IMG/VR virus record: IMGVR_UViG_3300036939_000023
Location: 84,570-148,569 of that record
Strand: one strand, 5' to 3'
Length of the DNA stretch: 64,000 nt
DNA from: a virus
Shown here in pieces: positions 8,332 to 16,436 of the stretch. Positions within the stretch are counted from its first letter, which is position 1, and every line of letters begins with the position of its first letter. The position numbers and the translations under genes were made by a program. The notes beneath the pieces were generated by a model. That model was not told the origin of the DNA and did no database searches. It was given only the letters and a program-made list of their open reading frames with translations.

Positions 8332-8496
8332 CTAATCCTTATTTAGTACCGTTAGTTCTCTATACTTGTAACCACTACTTGTACTGTTTAATTGTTCTAC
8401 TAATTCTTTAACATAATTCAAATCATCATAAATGTAAAAGTTATCTATTAACTTACTGTTAAATCTTTCTTGATAAATAATGTAGTACTGAGGCAT
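8332..8496 (-). CDS. Unknown 54-residue protein
   Basis: The frame starts MPQYYIIYQERFNSKLIDNF at 8496, with AGGAG and 7-8 bases of spacing upstream. The leader upstream contains CTCCTGAAGC that could pair with this AGGAG, so the ribosome site may be masked. No family is recognised. Confidence 0.55.
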   Translation of the reverse strand: MPQYYIIYQERFNSKLIDNFYIYDDLNYVKELVEQLNSTSSGYKYRELTVLNKD

Positions 8497-8562
8497 CTAG
8501 AATCTCCTACAACTGCTCTAAACTACAACAATGACTATTTGTATTCAGTAGCTTCAGGAGCC

Positions 8563-8763
8563 TTACAGTAATCTTCTAACTGCTACTAAATCTGCATCTG
8601 TTACTGGTTTCTTACACTGTATTAATGTAAAAATATCTCCATTAACATTATTATTACTAACTACATAACCTACAGCAGTTAATCTGTCGTACTGTGGTTT
8701 ATTTACCTGGTAATTTTGTACTCTGATATGTTGTTTGTTTTGAGGACACCTGATAATCTTCAT
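8563..8763 (-). CDS. Unknown 66-residue protein
   Basis: The product MKIIRCPQNKQHIRVQNYQV... has a short basic amino half and ends PVTDADLVAVRRLL. Its start overlaps the previous gene's stop by 4 bases. No family is recognised. Confidence 0.55.
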   Translation of the reverse strand: MKIIRCPQNKQHIRVQNYQVNKPQYDRLTAVGYVVSNNNVNGDIFTLIQCKKPVTDADLVAVRRLL

Positions 8764-9038
8764 ATACTTAATAACAGTGAAGGAACATCTAAAATAACTT
8801 TATCATCACTCTGAGGAATTAACTTTAAGTATTGATGTGAACTAATCTTAGTAGTACAGTTAGCTACATTATCTACAATTTCATAATACTTACTGAACCT
8901 AAGATAAGCTGCATAATCTAGTTGTTGTTCCTTACAATCTTCAGGTATATCTTTAAATGTAACTGTTAACTTAGTGTTCATAAAGTTACGTTCAGCAATA
9001 TAGATTTCACCTGTTTCAGTAATTATTTGATAGTACAT
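8760..9038 (-). CDS. Unknown 92-residue protein
   Basis: The product starts MYYQIITETGEIYIAERNFM. The start at 9038 lies 20 bases from the promoter box at 9055-9063. No family is recognised. Confidence 0.55.
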   Translation of the reverse strand: MYYQIITETGEIYIAERNFMNTKLTVTFKDIPEDCKEQQLDYAAYLRFSKYYEIVDNVANCTTKISSHQYLKLIPQSDDKVILDVPSLLLSI

Positions 9039-9054
9039 AATTTTAACCCTATTA

Positions 9055-9063
9055 ATAATTATA
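9055..9063 (-). promoter_or_regulatory. TATAATTAT promoter box
   Basis: Leftward AATATAATTATTAAT. The -10 ends 20 bases before the ATG at 9038. Confidence 0.55.
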
Positions 9064-9073
9064 TTTGTTATTA

Positions 9074-9493
9074 CTACAGTGGTGTATTTACTTCTTTTTG
9101 CTCAACTACTTCAGTATTAATAGTTTCAGTATTCTTCTTACTTTTACGTAACTTAAAATCATCTGTTTTAACTAATTCTTTAGTCTGCATTTTAATTAAC
9201 TTCTCTAAATCTTCTATTTCCGGTTCTTCACTAAGTTCACCTAACAATGAATGGATAGGTAACTCTACTTTGTTGTAAATTGTACTTAGTAGGAAATGTA
9301 ACCACTGTAAATTATCTGTACTATTATTGCTGTAGTTATTAAATATATCTTTAAGCTCATTTAGTAACTTATCTGTTTTGTTAGTTCTTTTAGCTTTTAC
9401 TTGTTGTTCTAGTTGTTGTTTTTCTTGTTGTACTTTAATAAATGCAGCTTCAAGTTCTTCTCTAGTTAAATTTGACCAATCAAAAGTAGACAT
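9074..9493 (-). CDS. Glutamine- and lysine-rich helical protein
   Basis: The 139-residue product starts MSTFDWSNLTREELEAAFIK, followed by a glutamine-rich helix (QQEKQQLEQQVKAKR) and further acidic helices. A TATATT -10 (about 9515-9520) lies 22 bases upstream of the ATG. The function is unknown; the coil could mediate oligomerisation. Confidence 0.6.
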   Translation of the reverse strand: MSTFDWSNLTREELEAAFIKVQQEKQQLEQQVKAKRTNKTDKLLNELKDIFNNYSNNSTDNLQWLHFLLSTIYNKVELPIHSLLGELSEEPEIEDLEKLIKMQTKELVKTDDFKLRKSKKNTETINTEVVEQKEVNTPL

Positions 9494-9531
9494 AGTTTAA
9501 TTAAATAATAAATAAATATACTAAGTATTCG

Positions 9532-9798
9532 TTAATATTTAACTCTTAAGTTATGTGACTGTAACATATTTACAATTACTGCTTTTACTTTATTACCAGT
9601 AAATGTATCAGGATAATTTAGATTATAGGAATTACTTTGTGAACTTTCACTTAATCTAAATCCAGGTTTATTTTGTATTAACATTAAGTCATTCAATACA
9701 GTAATATCAGGTGTTCTACTAAATGTGATAATAATAAATGCACTAGTTGTTATTACTGCTACATCATAATCAGCTACTAAGCTATCTGTCCAATTCAT
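9532..9798 (-). CDS. Unknown 88-residue protein
   Basis: Start taken as ATG 9798 (MNWTDSLVADYDVAVITTS), which follows the previous stop as TAA-TT-ATG. The product has hydrophobic beta-type segments (AVITTSAFIIITFS). No family is recognised. Confidence 0.55.
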   Translation of the reverse strand: MNWTDSLVADYDVAVITTSAFIIITFSRTPDITVLNDLMLIQNKPGFRLSESSQSNSYNLNYPDTFTGNKVKAVIVNMLQSHNLRVKY

Positions 9799-9800
9799 AA

Positions 9801-10457
9801 TTACCAACTTAATTGCTTATTTTCAATATTCCAGTAGTAGTCTTTGTTTCTGTACTTAAACTGTATTGTGTTGTCATTAAAACTATAAGTTGTACCTCTA
9901 GGTATACTAATGAAGTCTTTAATACAATTCCAAGTATCTGGAGGTAATGTTGTACTTGTATCTAATACAATATCTCCTAATAAACTACAACTGCTAAATA
10001 CAAATTCTTCAGTAAAATAACTATCTTCAGTATTGTATTTTTTTCCACTTTTAAAGTACTCTACTACTAATTTTGCATTAATAGTAAAAGTACTAATGTT
10101 ACTGTCAAATACATCTATTTCTCTAATGATGTTTAAGTGGAGTTCTTGTACTGATTTAATACTAAAGTAAAAGTGATACTTACGTACTAAGTGAAGTTTA
10201 ATTTTTTCAATTAATCTACTAATAAAATATCTTTTACAACTAATTTCAGCTAACCTAGTATTAGGTTTAAAAGTTACAACAATAGGTACTTTATCTTCTA
10301 CTGTTAGTAATTCATTGTTTTTATAGTTGTATTGCTTACTAATTAACTTAACTGTATGATATTCGTTAGTTTCAGGCAGTAAAAATTCAATGTCTTGTAT
10401 TCTTGCACTATCAATAAATAGTACTTGAGGTAATGGCTTTAAAATCTGAGTCTGCAT
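9801..10457 (-). CDS. Unknown 218-residue protein
   Basis: The product starts MQTQILKPLPQVLFIDSARI. It is a mixed protein with many aromatic and basic residues and ends YRNKDYYWNIENKQLSW. TATACT lies about 25 bases upstream of the start. No family is recognised. Confidence 0.6.
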   Translation of the reverse strand: MQTQILKPLPQVLFIDSARIQDIEFLLPETNEYHTVKLISKQYNYKNNELLTVEDKVPIVVTFKPNTRLAEISCKRYFISRLIEKIKLHLVRKYHFYFSIKSVQELHLNIIREIDVFDSNISTFTINAKLVVEYFKSGKKYNTEDSYFTEEFVFSSCSLLGDIVLDTSTTLPPDTWNCIKDFISIPRGTTYSFNDNTIQFKYRNKDYYWNIENKQLSW

Positions 10458-10493
10458 TTGAATAAAAATATAAGAATAAGTATAGTATTTATT

Positions 10494-11204
10494 TTAAATA
10501 GTTAGATTTAATGTAGATACTAAAGCTTGTTCCAAATAACAATATTGACTTGGTTCATACACAACCCTATTACCTATTTTAGTAGGTTCTACATTCTTAC
10601 CAATTCTAAGAAATGAACTAGCTCTTTTTCTAAATGTATTAAGTTGTGTAGTATCTAAATTAATTCCTTTAGCTCTTAACCATTCATCAGCAGTTACATA
10701 TCCAGCAGATTCATAGTTATCTTCCATCCCTGCTACAACCACTGAATAGCATCCTGGATTTGTTTCTCCACTCTTGAATAGCTTTTTTTGCTCACTAGCT
10801 AAGGCATCTAACTGTTTTTGTTGATTTACTAACAATGTAGTAATAGTTTCTTGTAATTTGTCTAATTGGGATAAAGAACTATTAGGTGAAATGTATCCTC
10901 CTTCTTTTCTAATGCTAGGTAATACTTCTTTAGTAATCCATCTCTTAAAGTCTTTTGCTGATTCTAGTTTTGATCTCAAAATTAAAGAATATAAACCAGA
11001 TTCGTTAATGAATACTAGATTTCTACTTGATGCGGCAAAATACCGGGTGAGCTTATCTTCTTCTTCTACATGTGTTCTCACAGCATCAGAAGTATCTGAA
11101 TAGCCTAAAATAGTTGCTACATCAGCTCCAGAAAACCATAATTCACTTTCAATCTCTAATGTTCTAACTTCTTTATCGTTATACTTAAATACTGCTAAAT
11201 CCAT
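10494..11204 (-). CDS. BRO-N domain DNA-binding regulator (antirepressor-like)
   Basis: The 236-residue product has an amino-terminal BRO-N domain (MDLAVFKYNDKEVRTL through WITKEVLPSIRKEGGYI, about residues 1-100), with the typical WFSGADVATILGYSDTSDAV helix. Next come a glutamine-rich coiled linker and a distinct carboxy-terminal domain (TADEWLRAKGIN ... IGNRVVYEPSQY) that probably also binds DNA. BRO-N proteins are DNA-binding regulators, often antirepressors, in phages and large viruses. ATG 11204 is chosen because a start at 11237 would add a hydrophobic stretch foreign to the family. A perfect 18-base palindrome lies just upstream and could be its own operator. Confidence 0.85.
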   Translation of the reverse strand: MDLAVFKYNDKEVRTLEIESELWFSGADVATILGYSDTSDAVRTHVEEEDKLTRYFAASSRNLVFINESGLYSLILRSKLESAKDFKRWITKEVLPSIRKEGGYISPNSSLSQLDKLQETITTLLVNQQKQLDALASEQKKLFKSGETNPGCYSVVVAGMEDNYESAGYVTADEWLRAKGINLDTTQLNTFRKRASSFLRIGKNVEPTKIGNRVVYEPSQYCYLEQALVSTLNLTI

Positions 11205-11252
11205 TGTTAGTAAAAATAAAAGATAAATATACTGCATAAGTAAATATACCTA

Positions 11253-11270
11253 AATGCAAAATTTTGCATT
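11253..11270. promoter_or_regulatory. Perfect 18-base palindrome, candidate operator
   Basis: AATGCAAAATTTTGCATT is self-complementary over 18 bases. It lies immediately upstream of TATATT -10-like elements for the BRO-N gene, where it would overlap the -35 region. It contains ATGCAA-N4-TTGCAT, as does the palindrome at 37989-38004. Confidence 0.55.
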
Positions 11271-11335
11271 GACTAAAACGCTGAAACTCTTATCTTGTAG
11301 TAGATGCAGCCTGTGATTTAGACGCTTATATAAGC

Positions 11336-11536
11336 TTACTTAACCTCAAAGTAGTTTTTAGTTACTAATCCACTAGGTAACTTATTTGTACCTATTGTTC
11401 CACCTAACATTTGTTCTACTGTACCGGAAACTTCAGTAATTCTTATAATTAAATCAATATTATTAATCTTTACAACTATACCTGTACAGTCGTAGCCTTG
11501 TTCTTTAAATGTTACTTTAGATCCAATATCTGTCAT
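11336..11536 (-). CDS. Small probable beta-barrel protein
   Basis: The 66-residue product (MTDIGSKVTFKEQGYDCTGI...) looks like a short SH3-like beta barrel. Several neighbours (12425, 14686, 19963, 20335) have the same 'G-x-K/T-V' opening. The function is unknown. Just beyond its stop is a 12-base palindrome, GCTTATATAAGC (11324-11335). Confidence 0.5.
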   Translation of the reverse strand: MTDIGSKVTFKEQGYDCTGIVVKINNIDLIIRITEVSGTVEQMLGGTIGTNKLPSGLVTKNYFEVK

Positions 11537-11540
11537 TGTT

Positions 11541-11948
11541 TTAACCTAAATTACTTATAAATCTTCTACTCTTAAACTCTACAAACTTATCTACTTTAAT
11601 TGAGGTAATTTTATATTCATCAACAACTCCTATTTGTAATAACTTCTCTAACTTGTAATTACTAATACCAAAATACTTAGCAGCTTCTTTTCTAGTTCTA
11701 AATTCTTTAACTAAATTACCTTCTGTATCATACAAATATACTTTCTTACCCCCTTTAGTATTACTGTACTTAAATAATCTAATGTATTTGGTAGTAGTAA
11801 ATCTATAACCATTACACTGTTTGTGGTGATTATTTAGTGCAATAGATATGTTAGGTTGTTTAGCATTAGTAAATTCAGTAGCTTCAGTAATACTACTAAA
11901 TTCTCTAATATAGTTACCTTCTAAGTCATAACAGTAAACGGTTTTCAT
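11541..11948 (-). CDS. Protein with two NUMOD1-like DNA-binding repeats
   Basis: This 135-residue product contains two copies of a NUMOD1-type unit: VYCYDLEGNYIREFSSITEA (about 3-22) and KVYLYDTEGNLVKEFRTRKE (about 70-89), the second followed by AAKYFGIS. NUMOD1 units usually sit at the DNA-binding end of homing endonucleases. No nuclease domain is present, so it is either an orphan DNA-binding protein or the remnant of a homing endonuclease. Confidence 0.75.
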   Translation of the reverse strand: MKTVYCYDLEGNYIREFSSITEATEFTNAKQPNISIALNNHHKQCNGYRFTTTKYIRLFKYSNTKGGKKVYLYDTEGNLVKEFRTRKEAAKYFGISNYKLEKLLQIGVVDEYKITSIKVDKFVEFKSRRFISNLG

Positions 11949-11990
11949 TGTTCTAATAAATGTAGTGTTGACAGTAGATGCACCTAATTA

Positions 11991-12413
11991 TCAGTAACCT
12001 AGTTTTTCATTTGAAGTGCTTTTAATATTATTGTCTTTCATCAATTTTTTAATATGTTCTGGTAGATCTTCCTCATCTACAACTTCCATTTGAGATACAA
12101 ATTCTTCAACTTCTTCATCTGAAATATCTGGAGTTGCAATATGTTCTTCACTATACTCAAAACCAGTTAATTTGTTTTTAAGTTCAATGTTACAAGCAGC
12201 TCTTAATGTTTCTGTTCTCCAGGTAGGTTTACTATTGCTTTCTTTAGTAGCTTCTGATAATACAGCTTCAATCTTTTCTTTAATGATATAGCTTAAAGGG
12301 GTTTTCATATCATCATCAGCACCTTTAACTAATGCAACAATATCACTAAATTCTAAAAAATAGCTTAATACTAAAGCTTCTTCGTATGTTAGTTTGATAG
12401 TTACTTTCTTCAT
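11991..12413 (-). CDS. Unknown acidic 140-residue protein
   Basis: The product starts MKKVTIKLTYEEALVLSYFL and ends with an acidic region (SDEEVEEFVSQMEVVDEEDL) before a basic tail. The ATG is preceded by AGGAG in good spacing. No family is recognised. Confidence 0.6.
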   Translation of the reverse strand: MKKVTIKLTYEEALVLSYFLEFSDIVALVKGADDDMKTPLSYIIKEKIEAVLSEATKESNSKPTWRTETLRAACNIELKNKLTGFEYSEEHIATPDISDEEVEEFVSQMEVVDEEDLPEHIKKLMKDNNIKSTSNEKLGY

Positions 12414-12424
12414 TTTTAATCTCC

Positions 12425-12622
12425 TTATTTAATGTCTCTATCTGTAATCCACAAACAACTTAAATCAGGTAGTTGTATTAAATATGGATGTATGTTATTT
12501 TTGTCAACTTTAATTATTTCAACTAAAGTATCTTCAGTCCATCCATGTTGAATTAAGCTACTATAACTTAATCTACTTCTACTAGTAACTAATATAACTT
12601 TGTCACCTACTTGTTTCATCAT
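12425..12622 (-). CDS. Small probable beta-barrel protein
   Basis: The 65-residue product MMKQVGDKVILVTSRSRLSY... opens with the 'VGDKV' pattern of small SH3-like barrels. It overlaps the upstream gene by 20 bases. The function is unknown. Confidence 0.5.
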   Translation of the reverse strand: MMKQVGDKVILVTSRSRLSYSSLIQHGWTEDTLVEIIKVDKNNIHPYLIQLPDLSCLWITDRDIK

Positions 12623-12830
12623 CAGGTAATTGCAGTACTACATATTCATTGTTATACCAATAACTAATTGTATTCTTATCAAAATTCATATCTACATCTA
12701 ATGCAAATAAATTATCGTTAGTTAATACATCATCTGTTAAATCACTAATATCTAATACATCTGCAACTAACTGAATATTATGTTTCTTACAGATGTAGTG
12801 GTAATCAATTAAAAACTGTTTAATGTTCAT
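12603..12830 (-). CDS. Unknown acidic 75-residue protein
   Basis: MNIKQFLIDYHYICKKHNIQ... is followed by an aspartate-rich segment (DVLDISDLTDDVLTNDN). The start overlaps the previous stop by one base. No family is recognised. Confidence 0.55.
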   Translation of the reverse strand: MNIKQFLIDYHYICKKHNIQLVADVLDISDLTDDVLTNDNLFALDVDMNFDKNTISYWYNNEYVVLQLPDDETSR

Positions 12831-13231
12831 TAGTATTTAATATGTTTATCCAATTGCTCTTTAACTGTTGCTAGTATCTCTTTTTTAGTTTCAGTAACAC
12901 TACAGAAATCTCTAAAGTCATTATTGTAAATAAGCATTAGTAGTGATAACGATGTTTTATTAATTAGTATTCTTCTAGTACTACTAAGTGCTAATTCATG
13001 TTCATCTAAAATACAACCTAACTTGGTAAATAACTGTTTGTATTGTTTAGTTACTGAGTAAATTTTAGGTGAATTAGATTTAGGTATTGATTCATTTAAG
13101 AACACAAAGTAACTAGCATAAGGAACAGTGTAATATAACCGTTCAGTAGGTACACAAGGAAATTCATCTAACTTAAGCTCTAACTTAGCACTAATAGAAT
13201 TGATGTCACCTTTAATAATGGCTTGTAGCAT
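12830..13231 (-). CDS. Unknown 133-residue protein
   Basis: The product starts MLQAIIKGDINSISAKLELK. Most of it looks folded, with a basic segment SSTRRILINKTSLS. An AAGG ribosome site lies about 11 bases upstream of the ATG. No family is recognised. Confidence 0.55.
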   Translation of the reverse strand: MLQAIIKGDINSISAKLELKLDEFPCVPTERLYYTVPYASYFVFLNESIPKSNSPKIYSVTKQYKQLFTKLGCILDEHELALSSTRRILINKTSLSLLMLIYNNDFRDFCSVTETKKEILATVKEQLDKHIKY

Positions 13232-13299
13232 GTGTTTCTAACCTTTTGATGTGTTTGTATGTTAGTTGTAATTAAAGCTGTTGTAGAGCCTTCTAGTAG

Positions 13300-13542
13300 T
13301 CAATCAGCAAGTATTAGTGATACTTTATCTATTGGATTTTCAACTAAATATTCAATCAGCCATTTAAGTGCAAGTTTAGCACTCACCGGGTTATCACTAA
13401 AATCATACATCGTATCTTCCATGTAATTATTATTGGATTGTAAGTACCAATAATCCATACTCAGCACTAATTTGTCAGTAGTTTCTAAAATATTTATTAC
13501 TTCTTTAATATCGTAAAGTTCAGTTGTTCCTTGTAATATCAT
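13300..13542 (-). CDS. Unknown acidic 80-residue protein
   Basis: MILQGTTELYDIKEVINILE..., an acidic product that overlaps the upstream gene by 23 bases. No family is recognised. Confidence 0.5.
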   Translation of the reverse strand: MILQGTTELYDIKEVINILETTDKLVLSMDYWYLQSNNNYMEDTMYDFSDNPVSAKLALKWLIEYLVENPIDKVSLILAD

Positions 13543-13765
13543 ATTTAGCTAATTCTTTATTGACTAAATCTAATTGTTCTTGTAACTCAGATTGCTTATC
13601 TAATAATAGTTTTAATGTATTTCCTCTAATTTCTCCTTTAGCTTCAGTTAGAAAATGAATCAATCTATTTACTTCTACTTCATCTAAATAAACTACATTA
13701 TTATCAAACTCTATTAGAACTTTAGTTAATTCTACAGATACTTTTATACCTCCAATAACTTCCAT
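13520..13765 (-). CDS. Helical unknown protein
   Basis: Start taken at ATG 13765 (MEVIGGIKVSVELTKVLIEF), because AGGAG sits 7 bases upstream; a TTG two codons earlier has almost no spacing. The carboxy half is a coil (LLLDKQSELQEQLDLVNKEL). The leader TAGGAGCTTgGAG-ATG matches the one at 18144. No family is recognised. Confidence 0.55.
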   Translation of the reverse strand: MEVIGGIKVSVELTKVLIEFDNNVVYLDEVEVNRLIHFLTEAKGEIRGNTLKLLLDKQSELQEQLDLVNKELAKYDITRNN

Positions 13766-13804
13766 CTCCAAGCTCCTATAGCTACTGTTTGTACTGAAAA
13801 TAAA

Positions 13805-13832
13805 CTCTAGTACCTTTTATTAGATACTAGAG
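13805..13832 (-). terminator. Hairpin terminator
   Basis: Arms CTCTAGTA and TACTAGAG (8 base pairs) with a 12-base loop, followed leftward by TTTATTTTC. It ends the 13857-14417 transcript. Confidence 0.65.
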
Positions 13833-13856
13833 CTTACAAGTCATTTAAATGCAGCC

Positions 13857-14417
13857 TTAGCCTACTTTTCTCATTGGTCTTTGAATCAATTGATTACCTA
13901 TTTTAACTAAATTGTCTTCACTTTGTTCAGTAGCTTTGCTTCTAACCTGTTTAGGTACAGCAGTAGTAGGTATTTTAAAGAAATCACTTGGCTGTTCATA
14001 CTTAAAGTTAGTAAAATAGCCTCTTTTAATTATTAGTGAAGTATCTTTGTATTCAGTTTTACTTAAATACAAGTAATCAGTTTTTAAGAACTTCTCTGCA
14101 ATTTCAGTATTTAACATAAAAACTTGTAACAACTTGCCTTCACACATACTAGGTTTCTGTTCAAAACTTCCATACTTAGTCCTTAATTCACTACTAAGAA
14201 ACAAAAACTTATTACGCTCTAACCATTCTTTATTGTTGGTTTGTATGTTATTAGGTTTCATCAGAAATAGTCCCCACTGAGTATCAAACTGTTTAATCTG
14301 AACATAAGTTCTTGCAGTTATATGTGTATTGTGATAACCTAACTTACTTGGACTTACAAATTTAGTACCATCAGAAAAGAAGTAGCCTTTATCTGTGACA
14401 TAAAGTAATTGAGACAT
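13857..14417 (-). CDS. Unknown 186-residue protein
   Basis: The product starts MSQLLYVTDKGYFFSDGTKF and contains ITARTYVQIKQFDTQWGLF and a basic tail (QRPMRKVG). A strong hairpin terminator follows. The size and folded look suggest an enzyme or DNA-binding protein, but no family is recognised. Confidence 0.6.
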   Translation of the reverse strand: MSQLLYVTDKGYFFSDGTKFVSPSKLGYHNTHITARTYVQIKQFDTQWGLFLMKPNNIQTNNKEWLERNKFLFLSSELRTKYGSFEQKPSMCEGKLLQVFMLNTEIAEKFLKTDYLYLSKTEYKDTSLIIKRGYFTNFKYEQPSDFFKIPTTAVPKQVRSKATEQSEDNLVKIGNQLIQRPMRKVG

Positions 14418-14488
14418 GAGTAAAATCCAATTATTAACTAAACAGCTTTATAATCTTTAACGTCTTAAGCTGCTAACAAGACAAGTCC

Positions 14489-14689
14489 TTATTTACCTGA
14501 ACTAATTGGAATATTTCTAAATAACAAAAAACTTAAGGTATTCAGCCAACAAGATTGATGAAACGTTAATTCTTGTAGTTGTAAATACTGAGCTACTGAG
14601 TTATTCCAACTAATTTGTATTAACCAACTAAGCACGAAAAATACAACAACAATTACTGGTATTGCAATTAGTAACCATGCTGACTTCAT
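14489..14689 (-). CDS. Small membrane protein
   Basis: This 66-residue product has one long hydrophobic segment (residues 4-26, LLIAIPVIVVVFFVLSWLI) after a short basic start. A second, weaker hydrophobic region follows. It could be a holin-like or host-membrane protein. It overlaps the upstream gene by 4 bases. Confidence 0.55.
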   Translation of the reverse strand: MKSAWLLIAIPVIVVVFFVLSWLIQISWNNSVAQYLQLQELTFHQSCWLNTLSFLLFRNIPISSGK

Positions 14690-14919
14690 ATAATCTCCTT
14701 CAAATTACTTCTATCTAACACAATACAGTTATTACCAAAACCTAATCTACGGGCTTCTGTTTGTCCTAATCTAGTACTAGTTAATACTCTAACTACTACA
14801 TCTTTATCATTTAAAAACTGTAATACTATTGCTGTTTTATTTTGAGTTAGTGCATTAACAACTAAACTGTTATGTTCTTTATCACTAGCTACTATTAATA
14901 CTAAATCACCTATTTTCAT
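14686..14919 (-). CDS. Small probable beta-barrel protein
   Basis: ATG 14919 (MKIGDLVLIVASDKEHN) is preferred over 14943; it follows the previous stop as TAG-TT-ATG. The 'KIGDLVLI' opening suggests an SH3-like barrel. The function is unknown. Confidence 0.5.
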   Translation of the reverse strand: MKIGDLVLIVASDKEHNSLVVNALTQNKTAIVLQFLNDKDVVVRVLTSTRLGQTEARRLGFGNNCIVLDRSNLKEII

Positions 14920-14921
14920 AA

Positions 14922-15164
14922 CTAAAATGGTAGTTGTTGCCAAAAACTTTTATCTTCAGGTTTTAGTAAACCTACAATTGCATTTTTACCAATATAAGTA
15001 TATTCTTTAGTACTATTTTTAAACTGTACTTTAATACCTACTTTCTTACCATCAGTAAATAATTTACAACTAACGATATTGTCATAAGTATTTAACTTAC
15101 TAACAAGTTGTTTCCAAAGTATTAATGGATCAGTATTTTCTTTATTCACTAAATTAAATTGCAT
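14922..15164 (-). CDS. Unknown 80-residue protein
   Basis: The product starts MQFNLVNKENTDPLILWKQL and is basic and mixed. Its start faces the divergent cyclase gene across about 40 bases. No family is recognised. Confidence 0.55.
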   Translation of the reverse strand: MQFNLVNKENTDPLILWKQLVSKLNTYDNIVSCKLFTDGKKVGIKVQFKNSTKEYTYIGKNAIVGLLKPEDKSFWQQLPF

Positions 15165-15203
15165 AGTTATACTGTAACTGTTTAACTAAATGTACTACTG
15201 AAT

Positions 15204-15764
15204 ATGTTGATTTACAAATACTTAAGTGACAATTTAATTGATATCTTTCATAGTTCAAATAACCCCCTAATATCTTCTACTAAATGTACTAAAACAATTA
15301 TGTTTGTTGATAAACGTAATTTCACTAAAGACACTCAATCACTATCATTAGAAAACTTACTAATACAACTCAACGAACATATTGAGAAAGTTAGTATAAT
15401 TATCAAACCTTATGGAGGTAAGATTGATAAATTTTTAGGTGATGGCATACTTATATTATTTGATAGTAGTAAGTTTGCAGTAGAAGCAGCCATTAAATTA
15501 GTACAACAAATACCTAATATTGGAGTAGGTATTGATTGTGGTGAAGTACTCTATGGAACTATTGGTAATCCTAATAGTGAAAGATTGGATTGGAGTGTAA
15601 TTGGAGTACCAGTAAATAGAGCTTTTAGAATAGAAGGATTAACCTCTAAACTAAAAACTCCTATTCTTTATACTGAAACAGTTAGTCATAATTATCCTAG
15701 TAGCTATTTAGGATTATATGAACTAAAAGGTTTCAGTTTAACTAAGCTGTTCTATCCTCAATAA
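15204..15764 (+). CDS. Class III nucleotidyl (adenylate/guanylate) cyclase
   Basis: The 186-residue product is nearly a bare cyclase homology domain from residue 33. In order: TIMFVDKRNFT with the first metal-binding aspartate, GGKIDKFLGDGILILF with the second (G-D-G), the GVGIDCGEVLYGTIG block, and SVIGVPVNRAFRIEGL with the transition-state Asn and Arg (NRAFR). The lysine in IDKF and the serine before VIG sit at base-specifying positions and are nearest to adenylate-type, but pyrimidine specificity cannot be excluded. A usual Asp in the GDxVN position is valine. It is the only rightward gene in 37 kb and overlaps the next convergent gene by 23 bases. TATACT (15168-15173) is its -10 candidate. 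Inference: an acquired gene that makes a cyclic nucleotide in the infected cell. Confidence 0.85.
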   Translation: MLIYKYLSDNLIDIFHSSNNPLISSTKCTKTIMFVDKRNFTKDTQSLSLENLLIQLNEHIEKVSIIIKPYGGKIDKFLGDGILILFDSSKFAVEAAIKLVQQIPNIGVGIDCGEVLYGTIGNPNSERLDWSVIGVPVNRAFRIEGLTSKLKTPILYTETVSHNYPSSYLGLYELKGFSLTKLFYPQ

Positions 15765-16266
15765 GTTTAATTAGTTCTTCAGGTATAGTTAGCTTAGATA
15801 CTTCATTAGATAATGAAATAAAATACTCATCAGCAATACTACCTACTATTTCTAGTTCTTTCCAATTAAATTCTTCAGTACCTTCATGAGGACAATAAAA
15901 ATTAAGTTTCCATTCTACTGTGTAGTTATACATACCTAGTTCAGGTAGATAATCGTTTTCATCTTTGTACTTACCTTGTTGTATTTGTTTAATTCTAAAA
16001 GCACAATAATTAGAGCAATAAATAATTTCTCCTATTGCAGGAATTAAATTAGTTACTACACCAATTTCAGGGTCATTATATTCTTGAGCTGTAAATTTAA
16101 CTACATCTCCTTCGTAAATTAATCTATTATTCTTATCAGTAACACCAAGACATTGTTGAACTATGTAATCTTGAAAAATTATAGGTGAGCTTAATACATA
16201 AGCTAAATCAGTATTGGTATATTCTTTTCCTACATTATTCCAAATTCTAAATTGAAATCTGTTCAT
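15742..16266 (-). CDS. YopX-like protein
   Basis: The 174-residue product starts MNRFQFRIWNNVGKEY and carries QCLGVTDKNNRLIYEGDVVKF, the signature of the phage YopX family (usual form QYTGLKDKNGKEIYEGDIV). The carboxy end holds WKELEIVGSIADEYFIS, also typical. YopX proteins form ring-like assemblies and their role is unknown. The end overlaps the convergent cyclase gene. Confidence 0.8.
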   Translation of the reverse strand: MNRFQFRIWNNVGKEYTNTDLAYVLSSPIIFQDYIVQQCLGVTDKNNRLIYEGDVVKFTAQEYNDPEIGVVTNLIPAIGEIIYCSNYCAFRIKQIQQGKYKDENDYLPELGMYNYTVEWKLNFYCPHEGTEEFNWKELEIVGSIADEYFISLSNEVSKLTIPEELIKLIEDRTA

Positions 16267-16436
16267 TTTCTTACTCTCCTTTTCTTAATTCTGTAACAGT
16301 ATTCAGGAGCATTATTTCTGTACTCTCTTAATCTTTGTCTAGCTTCTTTGTAACTAGATTCACAGGTAGTTACTTCCCAACAGTTGTAGTAGTAACCTTC
16401 AATGTTATATTCATCAACTGTTTTTCTGATGTACAT
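16263..16436 (-). CDS. Small basic phage protein
   Basis: A 57-codon frame (MYIRKTVDEYNIEGYYYNCW ... EARQRLREYRNNAPEYCYRI) starts in a TAATG overlap with the upstream gene and ends 4 bases into the YopX gene. The 'W..V...E...EA..RL.EYR.N.P' pattern recurs in small phage proteins of unknown function. Confidence 0.65.
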   Translation of the reverse strand: MYIRKTVDEYNIEGYYYNCWEVTTCESSYKEARQRLREYRNNAPEYCYRIKKRRVRK

